64,000 bases of DNA from Flavobacterium geliluteum (GTDB lineage: Bacteria > Bacteroidota > Bacteroidia > Flavobacteriales > Flavobacteriaceae): contig NZ_JAGFBV010000003.1 in the NCBI RefSeq assembly GCF_017948595.1, positions 1 to 64,000 on the forward strand. Direction: 5' to 3'. This document shows, piece by piece, positions 1-7,693 of this stretch; within the stretch, counting starts at the first letter, position 1; each line of letters opens with the position of its first letter. A program made the translations under genes and the position numbers. The notes under the pieces were generated by a model. That model did not search any database. It was not told the origin of the DNA and worked only from the letters and a program-made list of their open reading frames with translations.

Positions 1-72
1 CACTATAGCCTCTTGAAATTCTTAGAATTCATTTATCGAAAAACCCATAAGGGATGGATGTAGAGCGGTTCC

Positions 73-139
73 GTTCAACAGGAGTTTCATTGTTGGCTTT
101 TCAAGCCCAACGAAACTCTAGCTATTAGTGGTAGCTTTT
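73..139 (-). repeat. attC-like recombination site A (downstream of the HEPN gene)
   Basis: Read on the minus strand, the site runs from an R''-like box (CACTAAT, 130-124) to GTTGAAC (79-73), which fits the GTTRRRY consensus of attC R' boxes exactly. Between them lie pairing arms, GAGTTTC (82-88) with GAAACTC (112-118) and GTTGG (91-96 region) with CCAAC (107-111 region), with a 3-nt bulge on one arm, like the extrahelical bases of attC. The span of about 58 nt matches the classic 59-base element. The segment 125-139 is also the inverted copy of 1556-1570 at the other end of the HEPN unit. The function is inferred from structure only. Confidence 0.55.
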
Positions 140-167
140 TTTCTCACGCAAATTTCAATATTAAATG

Positions 168-1523
168 CTATTCTTGTTTCTTATCCTTCACAATATCGAA
201 ATGACAGTGCAAATCGTCAATTGTATTCATCGTACTAATTGTATTAACACAATGTATTAAAAAAAATAGTCCGCACAATGTGACGCTATAATAACTTTCC
301 ACATCAATTGCCAACTCGATACGATTGTGTACATATTTATCCCTGATATCATAAAGTCGTCTGATGTTTGTACGCATTACTTCTTGATCTCCTATGTGTA
401 ATTTTGGGATTACATTTTTTTTTAATATCGTTTCTCCTTTAGCTTTATAATTGTTTTTTGGAATTATTAATGTTTCAAAGAACGAAATCAAGTTTATTAT
501 TCGTTCATAAAGATTTGAAAAGCTGTTTAGTGAGCCAAATTGAATAATTGCATTCTCAATGTCGTAATATATTTCTACGTTTCGTTTTGATATTATGAAC
601 TGATGAAAGAGGAATAATCCATCTTTCATTATTTTGTTAAGTTCAGCTTGACCAATGGAAATAGGTTGTGTATTTGTTGGAAATTCTACATTAAATCCAA
701 TATTTTGAAAGTTTCCAATATGACTTAAATATTCTACTTTGTCGACAACTCTATAATCAAAATCTACATTAAATGTGTCAACGCCAATCCTCAGCATCTG
801 CGGAAAAAGAAAACATTTTAGAGAGTTTACGGATAATCTAATCTCTTTTTTAGCAAGTTCAACACATTTACTTTCTACTCCAAAAACAGTAACTGTAGCA
901 AGGGGTGTGTTTACAAATGAATTAAAGATCTTATTCCAATCCTCTAACTTCATATCTCTACCATTTTTATTAGCTTCTGCACTTGTTGTCTCAAAGACTT
1001 TTAAACTATCGTTTTGGGACAATTGATGAAAATGACAATTACCGACTTGAAAAGGAGTTTGTATTTCTAGAGCTTTAATTATGAAATCATAATGGCGTTG
1101 TTTAGCTTTTTCCTCTATTTTAGTAACAACAAAATCATACAGTTCGACAGTTGCTATCTTAGAGACATAAATCCCAATCATCCAATCAAATGTAACTTTT
1201 ACAATGAATTTATAATCTGCAACACGATTAATAAAGTCAATAGATAAAAATTGTTCAACCAAAAACTTAAATTGGTTGTAATCCGATTCATTAATTATGA
1301 TTTCTTCATTCGGTAATCGAGCTCCAATGTTGACATTATTATTGAAAATATCAAGGTTTGAGAATTGAGAAATGGAATCGTCAGCAATTTGAAGCGTGGG
1401 TATACCTGCTTCATTATCTCTGCGTTCCTCTTCTAAACTTCTTGTGGTTTTGATTATAGGTCTTGATTTTACTAATTCAAAAACCTTGTACCCATTTTGA
1501 TTTATAGATAATATTGAATCCAT
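168..1523 (-). CDS. HEPN (Apea-like) domain protein of unknown function
   Basis: This 451-residue protein has no signal peptide or clear membrane span. I do not recognise the N-terminal 300 residues. The C-terminal third looks like an Apea-type HEPN domain: helices rich in F, I and L around residues 310-360, then R394-x4-H399 (RDKYVH), the R-x4-6-H motif of HEPN RNases, followed by a hydrophobic helix. HEPN proteins often act as RNA-cutting toxins or defence effectors, but this one could also be a non-enzymatic HEPN. The start ATG lies 47 nt inside a short inverted repeat (1556-1570 paired with 125-139), and an attC-like palindrome follows the stop, so the gene looks like the cargo of a cassette. 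No promoter was seen between the cassette boundary and the ATG. Confidence 0.6.
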   Translation of the reverse strand: MDSILSINQNGYKVFELVKSRPIIKTTRSLEEERRDNEAGIPTLQIADDSISQFSNLDIFNNNVNIGARLPNEEIIINESDYNQFKFLVEQFLSIDFINRVADYKFIVKVTFDWMIGIYVSKIATVELYDFVVTKIEEKAKQRHYDFIIKALEIQTPFQVGNCHFHQLSQNDSLKVFETTSAEANKNGRDMKLEDWNKIFNSFVNTPLATVTVFGVESKCVELAKKEIRLSVNSLKCFLFPQMLRIGVDTFNVDFDYRVVDKVEYLSHIGNFQNIGFNVEFPTNTQPISIGQAELNKIMKDGLFLFHQFIISKRNVEIYYDIENAIIQFGSLNSFSNLYERIINLISFFETLIIPKNNYKAKGETILKKNVIPKLHIGDQEVMRTNIRRLYDIRDKYVHNRIELAIDVESYYSVTLCGLFFLIHCVNTISTMNTIDDLHCHFDIVKDKKQE

Positions 1524-1555
1524 TATTATTTATGCTCGTTTTATTTGTCATCACG

Positions 1556-1700
1556 AAAAGTTACCACTAACGTTCCCTTGCTACAAGAGGTTTGGGATTA
1601 AAAATGCGTAATCTTTCGGATTTGCCTAAACTTCCCAAATACAAGACCATTTTCAAATTAAGCCAAATGCCCAAATCTCTTGTAACAAGTGTTATGCACA
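1556..1700 (-). repeat. attC-like recombination site B (between HEPN gene and small lipoprotein gene)
   Basis: This is a 133-nt imperfect palindrome with outer boxes CACTAAC (1565-1571) and GTTATGC (1691-1697). The long arms 1577-1596 and 1670-1689 pair over 20 bp with 18 matches. GTTATGC is the same core as in Vibrio cholerae repeats, as I recall them. The outer box at 1691-1700 matches the start of the unit on its right (2179-2193), and the box at 1556-1570 matches the end of the unit on its left (125-139). That is the arrangement expected when each cassette start pairs with its own R'' box. It could instead be a large terminator-like hairpin, but a terminator would not explain the paired ends. 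Confidence 0.55.
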
Positions 1701-1731
1701 GTATTTTATCGTTCAGATTTTCCAATCTTTT

Positions 1732-2145
1732 TTATTTTATTTTACCTTGTTTTATAAACTTTGAAATACTATCATTATTATCTAAATCTAATAATGAATT
1801 TGCAATTTTCAAATTATAAAGAGAATCATTTTTGATTGTGCATTGAATTAAAAAATAAGAAGTTCCGATTCCTCCTTGTATGTAAGACAATCTCCATTCG
1901 TTATTTTTCACAGCTAATAATTTTAACTGTCTAATTGGTGAATTTTCATTTTCTATATTGTCTGTCGCTTCGTAATCTTCATTCGGATTTGCAATTTTCA
2001 GATTCCCATTTATAGAAAGTAATACATCGTTAAGTTGTTTCGGAATTGAATCTTTATTGTTAATTTCTCTCCAGTCATTATTTAAGTTCTCTTTCTTCGA
2101 ACAACTCAAAAACAGGAATAAAAAAATGATAGATATATTTTTCAT
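1732..2145 (-). CDS. Small lipoprotein of unknown function
   Basis: This 137-residue protein has a type II signal peptide: MKN, a hydrophobic run of I, F and L, then the lipobox LFLSC with Cys15. The following SKKE is not an obvious surface-export signal. The mature part is acidic, rich in N and D, and resembles nothing I can name. One pair of beta-like stretches (about residues 80-105) contains a GGIGTSYFLIQ segment. The ATG lies 42 nt inside the inverted repeat at 2179-2193, whose partner is at 1684-1700 beyond the stop, so the gene forms a compact 0.6-kb cassette-like unit with its flanks. Coding potential is supported by the signal peptide and by length. Confidence 0.6.
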   Translation of the reverse strand: MKNISIIFLFLFLSCSKKENLNNDWREINNKDSIPKQLNDVLLSINGNLKIANPNEDYEATDNIENENSPIRQLKLLAVKNNEWRLSYIQGGIGTSYFLIQCTIKNDSLYNLKIANSLLDLDNNDSISKFIKQGKIK

Positions 2146-2178
2146 AGAAGTCTTTTATTTACTGAACTTTCTGAATAT

Positions 2179-2277
2179 TGTGCATAACTTGTTTATACCA
2201 GCCATAAAATGGCTCCAATCTACCCTAATTTAGGTGTATATAAGAGGTTCGGTCTGGTTTTATACTGTGTTTCTGTT
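2179..2277 (-). repeat. attC-like recombination site C (upstream of the small lipoprotein unit)
   Basis: GCATAAC (2182-2188; GTTATGC on the minus strand) starts an imperfect palindrome that closes near GTTTCTG (2269-2275). The pairing is weaker than at site B: GTTTATACCAG (2191-2201) faces CTGGTTTTATAC (2254-2265). An internal AGCCAT/ATGGCT hairpin with an AAA loop sits at about 2201-2215. The box TGTGCATAACTTGTT (2179-2193) is the inverted copy of 1684-1700 with a 2-nt gap. No gene is visible on its far side, so this may be the end of the array. Confidence 0.4.
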
Positions 2278-2432
2278 TTCACAACAAAGCATCACAAATA
2301 CTTCATTCATTCTAAAACAAATATAACAAATCCGGCATTATCATCTCTGAGGAAAACCGTAATGGTTGATTATTTATTTGGAGACAAGTATACCAATAAA
2401 TAAATAGTGAGGAGCAGGTATTTATACCTGTT

Positions 2433-2852
2433 TTGAGGGTGTGTTTCGGTTTTGTGATGAAGTTTTTGGGTGTTGTTACGAAGTTTTTAGGTCTTTTCAT
2501 ATAGTTTTTAGGTGCTATCATGAAGTGTTTGGGTTGTTTACCTAAACGTTTAGGTCGGGAACCTAAAACTTTGCTCTCGGAACCTAAAAACTTCATGATG
2601 GAACCTAAACGTTTGGGTCTAAAACCTAAACTTTGAGGTTCCGAACCCCTCGGTTGGGGTTCTGAGGTGCTCGGTTGGGGTTCGGAAACCCAAATTTGAC
2701 GTTCGGAACGTCAAATTTGACCCCCAAGGACGTCAAATTTGACGTCGGGAACCCAATTTTTGACGTTCGGAACCCCAAAGATGAGGCTCGACACGTCAAA
2801 TTTGGGCCTCAGGACGTCATCGATGGAGCTTGGAACCCCAAACGAGCTGTTT
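2433..2852. repeat. Degenerate tandem array, exact 21-bp period, about 20 units
   Basis: From about 2433 the sequence can be cut into successive 21-nt units with no gain or loss of register through about 2852. Typical units are gaacctaaacgtttgggtct and aggacgtcaaatttgacgtc. Many units have a palindromic heart (CCTAAACGTTTAGG, GTCAAATTTGAC). The sequence drifts along the array, from T-rich GAAGTTTTTAGGT units through CCTAAA...TTTAGG units to GACGTCAAATTTGACGTC units. The constant 21-nt phase makes both strands read as 7-residue repeats, but I see no credible protein here. No spacers separate the units, so it is not a CRISPR array. Confidence 0.8.
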
Positions 2853-2874
2853 TTTGAGCATTTACTTTACAAAT

Positions 2875-2910
2875 AAAGCCTTTCGAAACTAAAATTTCAA
2901 AAGGCTTTTT
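2875..2910. terminator. Hairpin terminator
   Basis: AAAGCCTTT (2875-2883) pairs with AAAGGCTTT (2900-2908), followed by a T run on the plus strand and a short A/T-rich stretch on the other side. It separates the 21-bp repeat array from the structured element and the efflux operon, and could end minus-strand transcription coming from the operon. Confidence 0.55.
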
Positions 2911-2934
2911 AAGAAAGGGGTTAGGTATAGCTAC

Positions 2935-3024
2935 TTAGTTTGTCGTTACGCTTGTCTGAATTGCATTTATAGTAGTCTGGATGGTGTTGCTTCGGGATAT
3001 TTTGATTTGACTACTAAATGCCAT
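2935..3024 (-). CDS. Possible small ORF, 29 residues
   Basis: An ATG inside GGGCTATGG (minus strand) opens a 29-codon frame ending in TAA at 2935, just before the hairpin at 2875-2910. The peptide is very rich in S, T, N, Q and I (it starts MAFSSQIKIS), with no signal peptide or known motif. Its start overlaps the end of the structured element at 3022-3126. It could be chance coding in an intergenic repeat. I list it because the order element, ORF, terminator is tidy. Confidence 0.15.
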   Translation of the reverse strand: MAFSSQIKISRSNTIQTTINAIQTSVTTN

Positions 3025-3126
3025 AGCCCTGATAGGAGCGGTATCCTTTTTAGGCACACTAAATAGCCTCGCTACCTGAAACGAACTGCCTAAAAAGATA
3101 AAGCGAATAGCAGGAACCAGCTCCTG
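3022..3126. ncRNA. Structured intergenic element, flavo-1-like
   Basis: TATCCTTTTTAGGCA (3042-3056) pairs with TGCCTAAAAAGATA (3087-3100), and AGGAGC (3034-3039) pairs with GCTCCT (3120-3125), giving a nested two-stem fold with conserved-looking joints (AGCCCTGATAGGAGCGG, AAAGCGAATAGCAGGAACC). I recall this pattern as a recurrent intergenic element of Flavobacteria, possibly the flavo-1 RNA motif. The strand is not certain, since either reading folds. It lies 71 bp past the end of the efflux operon. Confidence 0.4.
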
Positions 3127-3197
3127 AAAAAAAAATGCTGCAAAACCTAAGTCTTACAGCACTTCTTAAACAAATCAATTCTATAGGTACAGGGTAT

Positions 3198-4286
3198 TTA
3201 TTCGTTTACAACATCACCTTCCTTAATTTCTTCGCTGGCTATTTTTACGAGTTTGTCGTTGGCGTTGAGGTCGCCAAAGATTTCTATTTTATCGTCTATT
3301 TCTCTGCCTTTTTTTACATCGACTCTTGTGGCTTTGTGGTTGAGGACTTTGATGACAAAAGTTCCTTCTGCCGAATTGACAAAGGCCGATTTTGGCACTA
3401 CAAACGTGCTGTCTTTCGCGTTAAGTGGCAATACAACTTCGGCTACCATTCCGGGTAACAAATCGCCTCGGGTGTTTTGCACATCCATTTCTACACGCTC
3501 TGAGCGCAATTTTAGGTCTAAGGCACCCGACATTCTCTGAATCTTGGCTTTGAAGGTTTCGGGTAACGATTTTACGCTAAAACTCATTTCGTCGCCATTG
3601 TGCAAATAACCCGTGTACAACTCCGGAACCGATACTGCCAAACGCAATTTGCTTTGCTGCTGAAGGGTAAGCAAAGGCAAATCTGAGCCTTTTCCTGCAG
3701 GACCAACGTAAGTCCCTAAGTTGACGTTTCTGGCCGAAACGATTCCGTCAAAAGGTGCACGAATTTCGAGATAACCTCTCATAATCGCTACTTCTTTGTG
3801 TGCGGCAACAGCGGCTTGGTATTGGGCATAATCAGAGTTTTTCTTTCCGCTTGCCATTTCCAGGTCGTTTTTAGAAATCGTTCCTTCTACTTTGCTGGTT
3901 TCGTACAAACGGTTGTAGGTACTTTTGCTCGTAGTATAAATGGCTTCCATCGATCGCAGCCTTGATTCGGCGGCAGCCAATTGCGAACTGATTTCGGGTG
4001 CTTCTAAAACGATTAAAAGTTGTCCTTTTTTTACTTTTGTACCAATGTCTACTTTTAGCAATTTTACAAAACTGCTCACTTTTGCATACAAATCTACTTG
4101 CTGAAAACCTGTTAATTCGGCTGGTAGGCGGAGTTCTGTAGCTAGTTTTTCTTTTTGCAACAGAAAGGTTTCTGTTTTGGGTTCAATTTCTGCCGTAACC
4201 GTTTCTTCTTTTTTAGAATTACAACTGTTCAGGAAAAATACGGCTATAAAAAATAGCGCTGTCGATTGTAGTATTTTAGTGTTCAT
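3198..4286 (-). CDS. RND efflux periplasmic adaptor (HlyD/MFP family) lipoprotein
   Basis: This 362-residue membrane fusion protein would bridge the inner-membrane RND pump and the TolC channel in the periplasm. It has a lipobox (FLNSC, Cys22), so it should be lipid-anchored. Next come a split lipoyl/barrel-sandwich region (VDLYAKVSSFVKLLKVDIG at about 62-80, then the return half near EIRAPFDGIVSARNVNLG), a helical hairpin with A/S/K-rich coiled-coil segments (about 105-160), and C-terminal beta-barrel and membrane-proximal domains. It is the last gene of the three-gene minus-strand operon tolC-pump-adaptor, 114 bp after the pump. The adaptor is usually first in such operons, so the order is less common. 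The substrate cannot be told from sequence. Confidence 0.9.
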   Translation of the reverse strand: MNTKILQSTALFFIAVFFLNSCNSKKEETVTAEIEPKTETFLLQKEKLATELRLPAELTGFQQVDLYAKVSSFVKLLKVDIGTKVKKGQLLIVLEAPEISSQLAAAESRLRSMEAIYTTSKSTYNRLYETSKVEGTISKNDLEMASGKKNSDYAQYQAAVAAHKEVAIMRGYLEIRAPFDGIVSARNVNLGTYVGPAGKGSDLPLLTLQQQSKLRLAVSVPELYTGYLHNGDEMSFSVKSLPETFKAKIQRMSGALDLKLRSERVEMDVQNTRGDLLPGMVAEVVLPLNAKDSTFVVPKSAFVNSAEGTFVIKVLNHKATRVDVKKGREIDDKIEIFGDLNANDKLVKIASEEIKEGDVVNE

Positions 4287-4364
4287 TTTATGATTTTATA
4301 TGATTAATGTCTTGTTTAATAAAAGCGGATGGGATAAAAGTGTATCGAAGTTTTTCATCGATTG

Positions 4365-4414
4365 GACTTTCAACTTTATGACTTTCAAACTTTATGACTT
4401 TCAAACTTTCGACT
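4365..4414. repeat. Short tandem repeat, about 16-bp unit, at the pump stop codon
   Basis: There are three near-identical copies of GACTTTCAAACTTTAT (4365-4379 with one base missing, 4380-4395, and 4396-4410 with a different end), followed by a partial GACTT. The array straddles the stop codon of the RND pump, so the last codons of the pump (SKSKV) are made of repeat sequence. Confidence 0.7.
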
Positions 4415-7400
4415 TACTTATTGATGAGATATAATGAATGCTTTCTTCGTCTTCGGGATCCAGCGAAACAGATTGCGTAGAGGTATGTTCTTGTGCCCAT
4501 GCAAAGATAAGCGGCAAGATAAGCAACACGGCAAAAGTGGAGAATAATAACCCGCCAATTACGGCTCTGCCTAACGGCGAAACCTGATCGCCACCTTCGC
4601 CATGACCAATAGCCATTGGCAACATTCCAGCAATCATGGCTACCGATGTCATGATAATAGGACGCAAACGCAAGGCTGCTGCTTCACGCGCCGATTCTAA
4701 GGCGTTACCATTTATTTTTCGGAGTTGTTCGGCATTCGTGACCAACAAAACGGCATTGGCGATAGAAACTCCCACCGACATGATGATCCCCATGTACGAT
4801 TGTAGATTTAGGGTAGAACCTGTAAGTGTCAACATTAATAACGCTCCTAAAACTACCGCAGGAACTGTCGTCAAGATCACCAAAGAAATTTTGAACGACT
4901 GAAAATTAGCGGCTAACATTAAGAAGATTACAAAGATGGCAACCAATAATCCGACTTGTAAACTGCTTAATGTTTCGCTCAATACTTTACTCAAACCAAT
5001 AGGCGTGATGAATAAACCACGTGGTAATTCTCCCAGCGAATGGATGGTTGCATCAACATCTTTTACTGCCGTACCTAAATCGGTCTGGCTGATGTTGGCT
5101 GTAACGGTAATGTATGGCATAGCCCCTAAATTGTCATTTTCGCCGCTTACAACAGCGGGAGTTATTTTGGCTACATCGCTTAAAACAGGACGTAACGAAT
5201 TTTTTAGTACCGGAATTTCTCCAATATCTGTTTTGCTTTTCATTTTATTTAAAGGCACCTGAACCTGAACATTATAAGAGAGTCCCGCTTTTTCATCAAT
5301 CCAGGTGTTTTTCTCGGTATAACGTGACGATGAGGTTGAGGCGATTAACGAACGTGAAATATCATTCATATCAACACCTAATTCGGCGGCACGTGTACGG
5401 TCGATATCAATGTTCATCGCCGGATAATGTATCGGCTGACCGATTTGTACGTCTCTGAAATAAGCTATTTTTTGCAGTTTTTCGACAATCTGATTGGCGT
5501 ACAACTCATTTCTTTTTTTGTCTTTTCCTGCAATTCTCACCTCGATAGGAGTGGGAGAACCCTGACTCAGAACTTTATCGGTTAGCTCGATTGGCTCAAA
5601 AGAAATCTTGACATCGGGAAGAATTTTTTTCAAACGGGCTCTGAACTCGTCTTTAAAATCATCCATATCCACATGATATTCTTTTAAACTTACCTGAAAA
5701 ACAGCTTCGTGCGAACCCGCCATAAACAAATAAATGGGGTTGATTGAGAACAAAGACGGGTGTTGTCCCACATAAACAGACGTAATGCCGATGTGTTCTT
5801 TGCCCACCATTTTGTCTAATTCTTTGAGCACCATAATCGCTTTTTCTTCGGTGCGTTCTAAACGGGTTCCGTCCGGAGCACGCATTCTAAGCTGAAACTG
5901 ACTTGAATTCACTTTAGGAAAAACATCTTTTCCGATAAAAGAAATAAAGACAACGGCAAGAACCGTGATACCGATAAGATAGGTGAGTCCTGCTATTTTT
6001 TTGTAAGGAAAGAGACGATCTAGGGTTTTCATAAATCGCATTCGGAACCTCTCAAAAGCACCTATTTTTCCGTTGCCATCAGCATCCGTTCTTTCAACAT
6101 AATCTTTTTTCTGAGTGATCAATTGTTTCTCAGATTCTGGGGTAAGTCCACACGCATTAAACTCGGCTTCGTCATCTGTAATATTGGATGCATGCTCGTG
6201 TTTTGGATGCGCTTTCATCAGCCAGTTTGCCATTACAGGAACAAAAGTCTGCGAGAGTAAAAACGAAATCACCATCGAGAATCCGATCGCTAATGCTAAT
6301 GGCAAAAACAACGCTCCGGGAATACCAACCATTGTAAAGGCGGGTGCAAAAACCGCCAAAATACAAAGCAAAATCAATAATTTTGGCAACGCAATTTCCT
6401 GACAGGCATCCCAGATAGCGAGTGCTTTGGGTTTGCCCATGTCGAGATGCTGGTGAATGTTTTCGATGGTAACGGTACTTTCATCCACCAAAATTCCGAT
6501 TGCCAAAGCCAGTCCGCTCAACGACATTAAGTTGATGGTTTGCCCGAATAATTTCAAAAATAAAACGCCCGAAATTATCGAGATCGGAATCGTAAGAATC
6601 ACGATCAGAGCCGCGCGCCGGTCTCCTAAAAACAAGAGAACCATTAATCCTGTCAGTACAGCACCGATAATTCCCTCGGTAACCAAACTTTTTACCGAAT
6701 TGATCACATACACCGATTGGTCAAATTCGTATGATAATTGCACGTCTTCAGGAAGCGTACTCTGAATCTTAGGCAATTCGGCCTTTAATTTTTGTACCAC
6801 ATCCCAAGTCGAGGCGTCTCCCGCTTTGGCAATACTGATATATACCGAGCGTTTTCCGTTTACCAAAGCATAACCCGCAGTAATATCGGCACCGTCTTTT
6901 ACACTTGCTACATCGCCCAGCGTTAGGTTTTGAACGCCACCTTTGAACAACGGAATTTTCTCGAAATCTTTGACTTCTTTGATCGTATTATTGGTAGGAG
7001 TAAGGTAGTTTTTATCGCCAATTCTCACGTTTCCGGAAGGAGCGGTTTGGTTGTTGAGTTTGATGGCTTCTACGATTTGATCGGGCGTCATGTTGTGTGA
7101 GCGCAACAAATCGGGATCAACGTTTACCTCAATAGTTCTTGGGCTTCCGCCAAAGGGAGCCGGCGACAATAAACCCGGAATAGAGGTAAAGGAAGCACGA
7201 ACGTAAACATTTGCCAAATCCTGCAACTCATTATTAGACCTGATTTTACTGCTCAAAACCAATTGGCCGATAGGTAAAGAGGAAGCATCAAAACGAATGA
7301 TAAACGGAGGTTGTGTCCCGGGAGGAAATGCCGCCTGAATTCTGTTTGATAAAGCACTCAGCTCAGCTGCCGCTTGTGCCATATTGGTGTTTTCGTAATA

Positions 7401-7682
7401 GGTCAGTTTCATGATCATCAACCCCTGAATATTCTTGGTTTCGACCGATTTTACACCATTGGCAAAAGGAAGAATGTTGACGTAGTTTTTAGCAAAATAA
7501 GCTTCCATCTGGTCTGGAGTATACCCACCAAAAGGATGCGCAATATAAATCACCGGCAGATTCATCTTAGGCAAAATATCGACTTTGATGTCTTTGATGG
7601 CGCCAATTCCGAAGAAAAATAAACCCGCTACCAGTACCAATATCGAGATGGGTTTGCGGAGTGCAAAACGTATTAAATTCAT
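4401..7682 (-). CDS. RND-family efflux transporter permease (AcrB/CusA type)
   Basis: This is a 1093-residue proton-driven inner-membrane exporter. It has the duplicated RND layout: TM1 near residues 12-30, a large periplasmic loop, a TM block about 335-500, a cytoplasmic linker about 500-560, a second periplasmic loop, and a C-terminal TM block about 900-1060. The TM4 signature GILVDESTVTIENI carries the conserved acidic residue. The length suits the HAE1/HME families (1000-1100). The linker contains a D-rich segment (DADGNGKIGAFERF) that resembles an EF-hand loop, which is unusual here. The start is 11 nt after the tolC stop, so the two are translated from one message. The drug or metal substrate is not evident, though the neighbouring adaptor argues for a complete tripartite pump. 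Confidence 0.93.
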   Translation of the reverse strand: MNLIRFALRKPISILVLVAGLFFFGIGAIKDIKVDILPKMNLPVIYIAHPFGGYTPDQMEAYFAKNYVNILPFANGVKSVETKNIQGLMIMKLTYYENTNMAQAAAELSALSNRIQAAFPPGTQPPFIIRFDASSLPIGQLVLSSKIRSNNELQDLANVYVRASFTSIPGLLSPAPFGGSPRTIEVNVDPDLLRSHNMTPDQIVEAIKLNNQTAPSGNVRIGDKNYLTPTNNTIKEVKDFEKIPLFKGGVQNLTLGDVASVKDGADITAGYALVNGKRSVYISIAKAGDASTWDVVQKLKAELPKIQSTLPEDVQLSYEFDQSVYVINSVKSLVTEGIIGAVLTGLMVLLFLGDRRAALIVILTIPISIISGVLFLKLFGQTINLMSLSGLALAIGILVDESTVTIENIHQHLDMGKPKALAIWDACQEIALPKLLILLCILAVFAPAFTMVGIPGALFLPLALAIGFSMVISFLLSQTFVPVMANWLMKAHPKHEHASNITDDEAEFNACGLTPESEKQLITQKKDYVERTDADGNGKIGAFERFRMRFMKTLDRLFPYKKIAGLTYLIGITVLAVVFISFIGKDVFPKVNSSQFQLRMRAPDGTRLERTEEKAIMVLKELDKMVGKEHIGITSVYVGQHPSLFSINPIYLFMAGSHEAVFQVSLKEYHVDMDDFKDEFRARLKKILPDVKISFEPIELTDKVLSQGSPTPIEVRIAGKDKKRNELYANQIVEKLQKIAYFRDVQIGQPIHYPAMNIDIDRTRAAELGVDMNDISRSLIASTSSSRYTEKNTWIDEKAGLSYNVQVQVPLNKMKSKTDIGEIPVLKNSLRPVLSDVAKITPAVVSGENDNLGAMPYITVTANISQTDLGTAVKDVDATIHSLGELPRGLFITPIGLSKVLSETLSSLQVGLLVAIFVIFLMLAANFQSFKISLVILTTVPAVVLGALLMLTLTGSTLNLQSYMGIIMSVGVSIANAVLLVTNAEQLRKINGNALESAREAAALRLRPIIMTSVAMIAGMLPMAIGHGEGGDQVSPLGRAVIGGLLFSTFAVLLILPLIFAWAQEHTSTQSVSLDPEDEESIHYISSISKSKV

Positions 7683-7693
7683 TGGTTTTTTAA

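Noticed and set aside
1592..1819. A 75-codon plus-strand frame between the HEPN and lipoprotein genes
   Set aside because: It lies over attC-like site B and runs into the end of the lipoprotein gene on the other strand; it has no signal peptide or motif.
2415..2430. CAGGTAT-TT-ATACCTG hairpin followed by TTTT
   Set aside because: The loop is only two bases and no gene ends nearby on that strand, so it was not called a terminator.
2433..2852. CRISPR array
   Set aside because: The units are contiguous at 21 bp with no spacers between identical repeats, the units vary, and no cas gene is present.
2312..2857. Frames on both strands coding 7-residue repeats (K/P/N/F-rich and G/N/P/D-rich)
   Set aside because: They are the translation of the 21-bp tandem array; both strands give repeats in the same way, and neither has a plausible start or fold.
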